Positions 9,079-15,512 of a stretch of 64,000 nt of DNA are shown here, piece after piece. Every line of letters begins with the position of its first letter. The first letter of the stretch is position 1. The notes beneath the pieces are model-generated. The model worked only from the letters and a program-made list of their open reading frames with translations, was not told the origin of the DNA and ran no database searches. Position numbers and translations under genes: made by a program. The stretch is from an uncultured Allomuricauda sp. (GTDB taxonomy: Bacteria > Bacteroidota > Bacteroidia > Flavobacteriales > Flavobacteriaceae). The stretch lies in the NCBI RefSeq assembly GCF_947501165.1, contig NZ_CANMUU010000003.1:186001-250000 (forward strand), read 5' to 3'.

Positions 9079-9570
9079 ATGAGCAAAGTAGCCGTAATCA
9101 TGGGAAGTACCAGCGACCTTCCCGTAATGCAGGACGCTGTAGAAATCCTAAAAGGATTTGATATTCCAGTAGATGTAGATATAGTTTCTGCCCACAGAAC
9201 CCCTGAAAAATTATTTGATTTTGGAAAGAACGCCCACAAGAATGGCTATTCCGTAATCATTGCTGGTGCAGGAGGCGCTGCGCATCTTCCGGGTATGGTG
9301 GCCTCTTTGTCGCCTCTTCCAGTAATAGGTGTGCCTGTAAAAAGTAGCAATTCTATTGATGGATGGGACTCCGTGCTTTCTATACTTCAGATGCCAGGTG
9401 GTGTCCCCGTTGCTACGGTTGCCCTAAATGGCGCAAAAAATGCAGGAATCTTAGCAGCTCAGATTATTGGTTCTTCAGATAAGTGTGTACTGGATAAAAT
9501 TGAAGTCTACAAACAAGGCCTTAAAGAAAAAGTAATCAAAGGCGCAGAAGAAGTAAAAAACAAAAAATAG
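9079..9570 (+). CDS. purE: N5-carboxyaminoimidazole ribonucleotide mutase
   Basis: Class I PurE, which converts N5-CAIR to CAIR. The 163-aa protein starts with the substrate-binding motif VIMGSTSDLPVM. It has the conserved SAHRTPEKL segment with the catalytic-region His, and GAGGAAHLPGMVAS. Standard family length. It lies 5 nt after purK in an evident purKE operon, so the purK product can pass directly to it. Confidence 0.97.
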   Translation: MSKVAVIMGSTSDLPVMQDAVEILKGFDIPVDVDIVSAHRTPEKLFDFGKNAHKNGYSVIIAGAGGAAHLPGMVASLSPLPVIGVPVKSSNSIDGWDSVLSILQMPGGVPVATVALNGAKNAGILAAQIIGSSDKCVLDKIEVYKQGLKEKVIKGAEEVKNKK

Positions 9571-9619
9571 AATTGTCTGTTTCATTGCGATTGAGAACTA
9601 TTCCCTATAAAATTTATTA

Positions 9620-11650
9620 ATGAGCAACCCCTTATTAACTCCTTTCGATAAAGCTCCCTTTGAGCAAATAAAAAATGAACATTTTAAACCCGCTTTTCTT
9701 CAAGCCATTGAAGAAGCTAAAAAGGAGATAGACCAAATTACCCAAAACCCAGAACCTCCTTCCTTCGAAAATACCTTGATGGCATTGGATTTTTCTGGTC
9801 AGCAACTGGATAGGATTTCGAGCTTGTTTTTCAACCTTAACTCGGCAGAAACCAATGAGGAGATTCAAAAAATTGCTCAAGAGGTTTCGCCATTGTTATC
9901 CGAGTTCAGCAATGATATCACACTTAATGAAGCTCTTTTCCAAAGAATAAAATCGGTTTACGAACAGCGAGATACCCTTGAGCTTTCTGAAGAAGAGAAA
10001 ACACTCTTGGAAAAGCGATACAAAAGTTTTAGTCGCAATGGAGCCAATTTGAATGAAGAAGGCAAAAAAAGATTGAGGGAGATTGATAAGGAATTGGCCC
10101 AGCTCAAACTAAAGTTTGGAGAAAACGTATTGGCTGAAACCAACAAATACGAAATGCACCTAGTGGAAGAGGAACTGTTAAAAGGACTTCCCGAAGGTGC
10201 AAAAGAAGCCGCAGCGCAATTGGCCAAATCAAAAGAAAAAGAGGGTTGGCTGGTAACTTTGGATTATCCCAGCTATATCCCTTTCATGAAATATGCCGAA
10301 AATAGAGCATTGAGAAAGGAACTTTCCTTGGCCTTTGGAAGCAAAGGTTTTCATGAAGATGAACTGGATAATCAGCAAAACGTACTAAAAATTGTAAATC
10401 TACGACATGAAAGGGCCAATCTGTTGGGCTATGAGTCCCATGCGCATTTTGTTTTGGAAGAGCGTATGGCAGAGACCCCTAAAAAAGTTTTCGGCTTTCT
10501 GAATGAACTTTTGGAAAAAGCCAAACCAGCAGCTGAAAAAGAGTTTGCTGAACTGGAGGCATTTGCCAAAAAAATCGATGGTATTGAACGCCTGGAAAAA
10601 TGGGATAGTGCCTATTATGCCGAAAAGTTGAAACAAGAGAAATTCGATTTGGATGATGAAAAATTGAAACCTTATTTTAAGTTGGAAAATGTCATTGATG
10701 GTGTTTTTAAAGTGGCTGAAAAGCTATTTGACCTCAACTTCAAGGAAGTATTTACTATTGAAAAGTACCATGAGGAGGTAAAAACTTATGAAGTTTACGA
10801 TGGTAATGATAATATGGTCTCGCTTTTCTATGCGGATTTTCATCCTAGACCGGGAAAACGAGGTGGAGCGTGGATGACTTCGTATAAATCTCAATATATT
10901 CAAAACGGAAAAAATAGCAGGCCGCACATTTCAAACGTCTGCAATTTCACAAAACCGACCGAAACCAAACCTTCTTTACTCACGTTTAATGAAGTAACTA
11001 CACTCTTCCATGAATTTGGGCATGCATTGCATGGAATGTTGGCAAACACCACCTACCCAACCCTCTCTGGAACTTCAGTGTATTGGGATTTCGTAGAACT
11101 ACCCAGCCAGGTGATGGAAAACTGGTGTTACGAGAAGGAGGCCTTGGAACTTTTCGCACATCACTATGAAACAGGAGAGCTGATTCCAATGGAATTGGTT
11201 CAAAAAATAAAGGATTCTTCTACTTTTCATGAAGGAATGGCCACGTTGCGCCAACTAAGTTTTGGATTTTTGGATATGGAATGGCATGGTTCAGACCCAT
11301 CCCATATCACAAACGTAAAAGACCATGAAACCAAGGCTTTTGAATCAACACGCCTGTTCCCGGATACGCCTGAAACTTGTATGAGTACAGCCTTTTCACA
11401 TATTTTCCAAGGAGGATATTCTTCAGGATACTACAGCTACAAATGGGCAGAAGTTTTGGATGCCGATGCCTTTGCCTACTTTAAGGAGAATGGCATCTTC
11501 AATAAAGAGGTTGCGGATAAATTCAAAAACCATGTACTTTCCAGAGGAGGTACTGAAAACCCAATGACTCTATACAAGCGTTTTCGCGGAGCAGAGCCTA
11601 AAATTGAACCTTTATTGGAGCGTGCGGGGCTCATCAAGAGGACTGCATAA
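9620..11650 (+). CDS. M3-family zinc oligopeptidase
   Basis: Cytoplasmic zinc metallopeptidase of the oligopeptidase A / peptidyl-dipeptidase Dcp group, 676 aa, without a signal peptide. The active-site helix is TLFHEFGHALHGM (His464, Glu465, His468). The third zinc ligand is expected in the downstream Glu-rich helix (VELPSQVMENWCYEKEAL). A substrate-side tail motif, FSHIFQGGYSSGYYSYKWAE, is also typical of M3. It probably degrades short peptides and cleaved signal peptides. It follows purE by 49 nt on the same strand; no separate promoter box was recognised. Confidence 0.95.
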   Translation: MSNPLLTPFDKAPFEQIKNEHFKPAFLQAIEEAKKEIDQITQNPEPPSFENTLMALDFSGQQLDRISSLFFNLNSAETNEEIQKIAQEVSPLLSEFSNDITLNEALFQRIKSVYEQRDTLELSEEEKTLLEKRYKSFSRNGANLNEEGKKRLREIDKELAQLKLKFGENVLAETNKYEMHLVEEELLKGLPEGAKEAAAQLAKSKEKEGWLVTLDYPSYIPFMKYAENRALRKELSLAFGSKGFHEDELDNQQNVLKIVNLRHERANLLGYESHAHFVLEERMAETPKKVFGFLNELLEKAKPAAEKEFAELEAFAKKIDGIERLEKWDSAYYAEKLKQEKFDLDDEKLKPYFKLENVIDGVFKVAEKLFDLNFKEVFTIEKYHEEVKTYEVYDGNDNMVSLFYADFHPRPGKRGGAWMTSYKSQYIQNGKNSRPHISNVCNFTKPTETKPSLLTFNEVTTLFHEFGHALHGMLANTTYPTLSGTSVYWDFVELPSQVMENWCYEKEALELFAHHYETGELIPMELVQKIKDSSTFHEGMATLRQLSFGFLDMEWHGSDPSHITNVKDHETKAFESTRLFPDTPETCMSTAFSHIFQGGYSSGYYSYKWAEVLDADAFAYFKENGIFNKEVADKFKNHVLSRGGTENPMTLYKRFRGAEPKIEPLLERAGLIKRTA

Positions 11651-11661
11651 TATTTTTAAAC

Positions 11662-11679
11662 TTTCAATAATTTTTGAAA
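11662..11679. promoter_or_regulatory. Candidate GbsR operator 1
   Basis: 18-bp inverted repeat TTTCAATAATTTTTGAAA (perfect TTTCAA/TTGAAA arms) overlapping the -33 element of the gbsR promoter. A 16/18 copy lies at 12227-12244. Binding here would block the regulator's own promoter. Confidence 0.5.
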
Positions 11680-11702
11680 ATACAAAAATAATACTATCTT
11701 TG
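11673..11702 (+). promoter_or_regulatory. Promoter of the GbsR-type regulator
   Basis: TTTG at 11673-11676, an 18-nt spacer and TATCTTTG at 11695-11702: a full -33/-7 match to the Bacteroidota consensus. The -7 box ends only 4 nt before the ATG at 11707, so the mRNA should be leaderless or nearly so. Confidence 0.75.
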
Positions 11703-11706
11703 TCTT

Positions 11707-12210
11707 ATGGAATATCAAGAGGCAAAAGATAAGTTCATTAGTACCTGGGGTAGCCTGGGTACGCTTTGGGGCATCAATAAAGCTATGGCCCAAATACAAG
11801 CTTTACTCTTTATTTCGACGAAGTCCTTGACCACCGAAGAGATTATGGAAGAGCTTCAGATTTCCAGAGGTAATACAAGCATGAATGTCCGTCAACTAAT
11901 TGATTGGGGCATCGTAAAGAAGGAATTGAAGGCCGGTGAGCGCAAGGAGTATTTTTCTACGGAAAAAGATGTACAAGAATTGGCTCGGATTATTGCTGAA
12001 GAAAGAAGCCGAAGGGAAATTCAACCTGTCATCAAAACACTTCAAGAAATCAGTTCAATAAAAGATGATGGTACAGAGAAAACCAAAGAACTCATCAAAC
12101 AAACGAAAGCCTTACATGATTTAGCCAAAACAGCTGATTCACTTTTGAACAAAGCCATTCATCACAAACAAAATTGGGTAAGCTCTACGCTACTAAAAAT
12201 CATAAAATAA
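11707..12210 (+). CDS. GbsR/MarR-family transcriptional regulator
   Basis: Winged-helix DNA-binding protein (167 aa) of the GbsR group, named for the Bacillus repressor of glycine-betaine synthesis. Visible family features are FISTWGSLGTLWGINKAMAQ, the helix-turn-helix ELQISRGNTSMNVRQLIDWG, and a wing ending ERKEYFSTEKDV. The C-terminal third is helical, probably for dimerisation. An 18-bp palindrome overlaps its promoter, which suggests autoregulation, and a near copy lies before the next gene. The start is fixed by homology and by a -7 box that leaves no room for an upstream codon. Ligand unknown. Confidence 0.92.
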   Translation: MEYQEAKDKFISTWGSLGTLWGINKAMAQIQALLFISTKSLTTEEIMEELQISRGNTSMNVRQLIDWGIVKKELKAGERKEYFSTEKDVQELARIIAEERSRREIQPVIKTLQEISSIKDDGTEKTKELIKQTKALHDLAKTADSLLNKAIHHKQNWVSSTLLKIIK

Positions 12211-12226
12211 TTTTTTTGATATATAT

Positions 12227-12244
12227 TTTCAATATTTTCTGAAA
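12227..12244. promoter_or_regulatory. Candidate GbsR operator 2
   Basis: TTTCAATATTTTCTGAAA, differing from the palindrome at 11662-11679 at two of 18 positions, both in the central half. It lies 16 nt before the ATG of the membrane protein at 12261. No clean TAnnTTTG box was found beside it. Confidence 0.5.
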
Positions 12245-12260
12245 CTTTAAAAATTAAAAA

Positions 12261-12701
12261 ATGTACTACGAAACTCCAAAATGGCTGATTATTCTGGGAG
12301 GAATAGGTCAAATATTCACAGCTCTCATTTATCCATATATAAGGCACAAGGTATTTGATTGGTATACGGATGTGAAACAACTGAAACCCCTAAATCAAGA
12401 AATAGCCAAAACCTATGGTCGCTATATTCAGGGACTCAACTTTTCGTTTGGCTGTATCGCAATTCTCCTTGCAGAAGATTTACAGAGCGGCACACGGCTC
12501 TCCATCGCTTTAACAGGGCTTGTAGCCGCCTACTGGGTAGGTAAGGTTGCGACACAAATCGTCTATTATCCCATGTACACTATACCCCAGAAACCCCTCT
12601 TCAGAATAGGAAGTTATCTTATGAATACCCTATTTATATTGTTTGCAGTGGTATTTTCCTGGTTGCTCATCAATAATTGTCTGATTTATTCAAATTCTTA
12701 A
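12261..12701 (+). CDS. Four-helix membrane protein of unknown function
   Basis: Not recognised as a named family. The 146-aa product has four hydrophobic segments (about residues 8-28, 55-70, 75-95 and 115-140) and no signal peptide. It lies between the GbsR-type regulator (50 nt upstream) and a methyltransferase (11 nt downstream), so all three are probably co-regulated. The candidate operator at 12227-12244 is immediately in front. A role in lipid or membrane modification together with the methyltransferase is possible but only inferred. Confidence 0.8.
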   Translation: MYYETPKWLIILGGIGQIFTALIYPYIRHKVFDWYTDVKQLKPLNQEIAKTYGRYIQGLNFSFGCIAILLAEDLQSGTRLSIALTGLVAAYWVGKVATQIVYYPMYTIPQKPLFRIGSYLMNTLFILFAVVFSWLLINNCLIYSNS

Positions 12702-12712
12702 AAGTTATAGTC

Positions 12713-13600
12713 ATGAAAGAATTGGTTTTTGAAAAACAACACGATTTAACGGAAGAAAAATTAAGAAGTCACGTAGATATTGTTGATTTCTATAATGAGG
12801 CTACCGAAGATTATAAGTTCTGGAGCAAGGATTTCAACATGCATTTTGGCTACTATGATTTTTTTAGAACAAATCCATTTAAAAGAGACCAAATGCTCAA
12901 TGAAATGAACAAACAGGTTTTAAACAGGTTGAATCTTGACAACGAAAAGCGTCTCTTGTTAGATTTAGGTTGCGGAATGGGCGGTACAATGAGATATGCC
13001 CTAAAGTCCAGACCAAAACTTTCCGCTATCGGGGTCACTTTGTCGGACTTTCAGGTTAAAGAGGGCAATAGACTTTTAAACTCAACGAATGGTGTTATTC
13101 TCAAACAGAACTATAACAATACTTCTTTGCCTTCAGACTCTGCTGATGGTGTCATTGTCATTGAAAGTTTTTGTCACTCAGGCCACAGTATTTCGGCGTT
13201 TAAAGAGGCATATCGTACCTTAAAACCTGGAGGGAAATTGGTAGTTGCAGATGCTTTTTTGAAAAAAGAAGTAGATGAACTCTGTCATGGAAGTCTTATG
13301 GCTTATAGAAAATTATGCGATCACTGGAGCTTGGAAAGATTGGGGAATATACATCAAGTAGTTCGCGAACTTAGACTAGCTGGATTTAAAAACTTAAAGG
13401 CAGAAGACGTTTCATTTAGGGTCGCTCCATCCGTGTTGCATGTACCTTTTGCCATATTAGGTTTCGTTTTAAAAAAACTTTTTAGAAACAAAGTTTTGAA
13501 GAAAGAAAGCTTGCATAATCTAAAGGGTTCTTTTTACGCATTGCTATCCGGCCTACACATGAAAAGTTTTGGATACTATCTGATAAGCTGTTCAAAATAG
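12713..13600 (+). CDS. Class I SAM-dependent methyltransferase
   Basis: S-adenosylmethionine methyltransferase of the Methyltransf_11 type, 295 aa. Motif I is LLDLGCGMGGTMRYAL, and acidic motif and post-motif regions follow (GVIVIESFCHS, LKPGGKLVVADAF). The general layout resembles enzymes acting on sterols, tocopherols or other lipids, and a hydrophobic C-terminal stretch (VPFAILGFVLKKLF) could touch the membrane. The start is taken at the ATG at 12713, 11 nt after the upstream stop, instead of a TTG at 12677 that would overlap that gene. The substrate is not determinable from sequence. Confidence 0.88.
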   Translation: MKELVFEKQHDLTEEKLRSHVDIVDFYNEATEDYKFWSKDFNMHFGYYDFFRTNPFKRDQMLNEMNKQVLNRLNLDNEKRLLLDLGCGMGGTMRYALKSRPKLSAIGVTLSDFQVKEGNRLLNSTNGVILKQNYNNTSLPSDSADGVIVIESFCHSGHSISAFKEAYRTLKPGGKLVVADAFLKKEVDELCHGSLMAYRKLCDHWSLERLGNIHQVVRELRLAGFKNLKAEDVSFRVAPSVLHVPFAILGFVLKKLFRNKVLKKESLHNLKGSFYALLSGLHMKSFGYYLISCSK

Positions 13601-13758
13601 TCTTTATTGTTTAACTAGGGAACTACCATATTTGTTTTCTTAGTATTCTAGCCAAAATTTCTTAACAAATAGCTAAATACGTATTTCATGAACATTTCGT
13701 GATACTTTTTGAAGTCGTTTGTAATGGACAAAACATAAAATCATTAACTAAAATCCAT

Positions 13759-13766
13759 TACTTTTG
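13759..13766 (+). promoter_or_regulatory. -7 box for the ECF sigma gene
   Basis: TACTTTTG, a match to TAnnTTTG, 14 nt before the ATG. The region also holds ACTTTTTGAAGT (13704-13715) and a matching ACTTCAA near 13769, a loose inverted arrangement of unknown meaning. Confidence 0.5.
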
Positions 13767-13780
13767 GTACTTCAAACAAT

Positions 13781-14335
13781 ATGGCAGCTCACACACTCAA
13801 TCCCGACAGCTGGGTAGATTTATACGCAGACTACCTTTTTAATTATGCCATCGCAAGAGTCAGCGATGCTGAAATCGCCAAAGATTTAGTACAGGAAACT
13901 TTTTTTGCTGGACTAAATTCGGCAAAGAACTATAAAGGTGATGCCGCTGAGCGCACGTGGTTAATTGCAATTTTAAAACGGAAAGTGATTGACCACTATC
14001 GCAAAATCAACTCCAACAAAGGAAAAGCTGAGGTTCGCATCAATTACAATGCATCATCAGAATCAGAAGGTGACTGGTTGGAAGAACAGGTAGCTGACCC
14101 TTTCAGTAAAGATGGGGACAACACTATTGAAAATGAGGAATTGGGGCTTGCTATCGAAGATTGCATTTCCAAATTGCCCAAAAAGCAGTCCTTGGTTTTT
14201 AAGATGAAGACCATTCAAGGAATGAGTACAGAAGATATTTGTAATGAATTGGGAATTAACCCGTCCAATTTATGGGTTATGATCCATAGAGCACGCACAT
14301 CGCTCATGGGTTGTATGAATCAAACATGGTTTTAG
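13781..14335 (+). CDS. ECF-type RNA polymerase sigma factor
   Basis: Extracytoplasmic-function sigma-70 factor, 184 aa. Region 2 is seen in DLVQETFFAGLNSAKNY and RTWLIAILKRKVIDHYRK. Region 4 includes LPKKQSLVFKMKTIQGMSTE and a helix-turn-helix ICNELGINPSNLWVMIHRAR. An acidic linker of about 40 residues separates them. The next gene, 4 nt downstream, encodes a small Cys-containing protein that may act as its partner. This sigma plus small-protein pair is a recurrent arrangement in flavobacteria. The regulon is unknown. Confidence 0.95.
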   Translation: MAAHTLNPDSWVDLYADYLFNYAIARVSDAEIAKDLVQETFFAGLNSAKNYKGDAAERTWLIAILKRKVIDHYRKINSNKGKAEVRINYNASSESEGDWLEEQVADPFSKDGDNTIENEELGLAIEDCISKLPKKQSLVFKMKTIQGMSTEDICNELGINPSNLWVMIHRARTSLMGCMNQTWF

Positions 14336-14339
14336 ACGT

Positions 14340-14570
14340 ATGAAAATATCTATTGAAAAGGCAAAGCAAATTTGCACCAAAAGTCAATATGGAGAAGCTA
14401 CCTGGTGGGAATTGCTGCAACTCAATGTGTATTTGCTCTTTAGCAAAGAGTGTTCTGATTTCTCTGCAAAGAACAAGAAACTGACTTCCCTATGTGAACG
14501 TGCTGGTTTGGATACACTATCAGAAAATGAAAAAGACGATATGAAGAAAAAGCTAAAAGAACTCTCCTAG
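14340..14570 (+). CDS. Small Cys-containing partner of the ECF sigma factor
   Basis: 76-residue soluble protein with Cys at about 11, 38 and 51 and a charged C-terminus. It lacks a full H-x3-C-x2-C zinc anti-sigma motif and a membrane helix. Its position 4 nt after the sigma gene suggests an anti-sigma or co-regulator role, which is inference. Its last 4 nt overlap the stop of the convergent membrane-protein gene. Confidence 0.75.
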   Translation: MKISIEKAKQICTKSQYGEATWWELLQLNVYLLFSKECSDFSAKNKKLTSLCERAGLDTLSENEKDDMKKKLKELS

Positions 14571-15388
14571 CTCAATTCCCGAAGAACTACAATTGAAATA
14601 GCCCAGAATATGGGTACTGCCTCAATCCAAAAAGACGTAAAGTATTTGGATTTTTTTTTGGATACCAGAAGCATGGGTATTAAAACAACTCCCAATAGAA
14701 CCCTGGATACCAGTTCTTTTTCAGCAAGAACATCCTTAAAAAAAGTAAGCAGGACAAAAAGTAAGGTAAGTACAACTCCCAATACCATGGTGCGTCGAAT
14801 TCCAATAAGCTGAGGAATGGTCCATAGCTCTTTAAAATCTGTTTCCATATCCCGTATTTCAAAAGGCAACATTAAAATGATGACCAAAAGGAATCGTTGC
14901 AAAAGCATAACTCCGACATCCCAATTAAATGGAGATTGATGTTGAACCACAGGTAATAAAACGGTAAATCCTGCCCATACCAAAGCAACAACATAGATTT
15001 TAAAGCCTGCAAGATTTCGAAGATTCTTGGTTTTGGGTAAAAAAGGAATGGCATATAGGCCAGATAATATACCCAGTCCGGCAATGTAAACTAAAACTTC
15101 CTGCCTCAATTGAGATGCGAAAAAAACCGTTGGAATGAAACCCAAAAAACTAAATACCTGAATCTTCCTGTGATACGTTTTAGAAACAATGAGATACTTT
15201 TTGGCTTCCACGCCATATTTGATAAAATTATAGCATACAACGGTCGAAAAAAATGAAAACCCCAATAAAGCATTTTCAATTGGAATGTTTAACAAAAGAG
15301 AAGATACAATAACCAGTGCGGTAACCGCCAAACCCACATGAATACTGGCATCCAAATAAAAGTCGAAAAGGGTCCGAAGCGTACGCAT
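14567..15388 (-). CDS. UbiA-like polytopic membrane protein
   Basis: 273-aa integral membrane protein with about eight hydrophobic segments. FEIRDMETDFKELWTIPQLIG resembles the second Asp-rich motif of UbiA prenyltransferases, and VCYNFIKYGVEAKK sits where the first N-x3-D motif would be but lacks its Asp pattern. It may be a divergent UbiA-superfamily protein or a relative that has lost catalysis. It is transcribed towards the ECF sigma operon, with a 4-nt overlap at the 3' ends, and away from gcvP. Confidence 0.78.
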   Translation of the reverse strand: MRTLRTLFDFYLDASIHVGLAVTALVIVSSLLLNIPIENALLGFSFFSTVVCYNFIKYGVEAKKYLIVSKTYHRKIQVFSFLGFIPTVFFASQLRQEVLVYIAGLGILSGLYAIPFLPKTKNLRNLAGFKIYVVALVWAGFTVLLPVVQHQSPFNWDVGVMLLQRFLLVIILMLPFEIRDMETDFKELWTIPQLIGIRRTMVLGVVLTLLFVLLTFFKDVLAEKELVSRVLLGVVLIPMLLVSKKKSKYFTSFWIEAVPIFWAISIVVLRELS

Positions 15389-15485
15389 TAAACAGAATTT
15401 AAGAAACGCCCCTAAAGGTTAATTTTCAGTTAACAACTTTGAAGGGCCATAGCTCAAAAATGCCCATTTTCATTGAATTTATCGC

Positions 15486-15493
15486 TAATTTTG
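15486..15493 (+). promoter_or_regulatory. -7 box for gcvP
   Basis: TAATTTTG matches TAnnTTTG, 19 nt before the gcvP ATG. No good -33 TTG at the standard spacing was seen. Confidence 0.5.
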
Positions 15494-15512
15494 TGGACTT
15501 TATAAGCTGACT

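Noticed and set aside
12162-12380. Minus-strand frame overlapping the GbsR palindrome
   Set aside because: It overlaps two real plus-strand genes, has no recognisable domain, and its translation is low in complexity.
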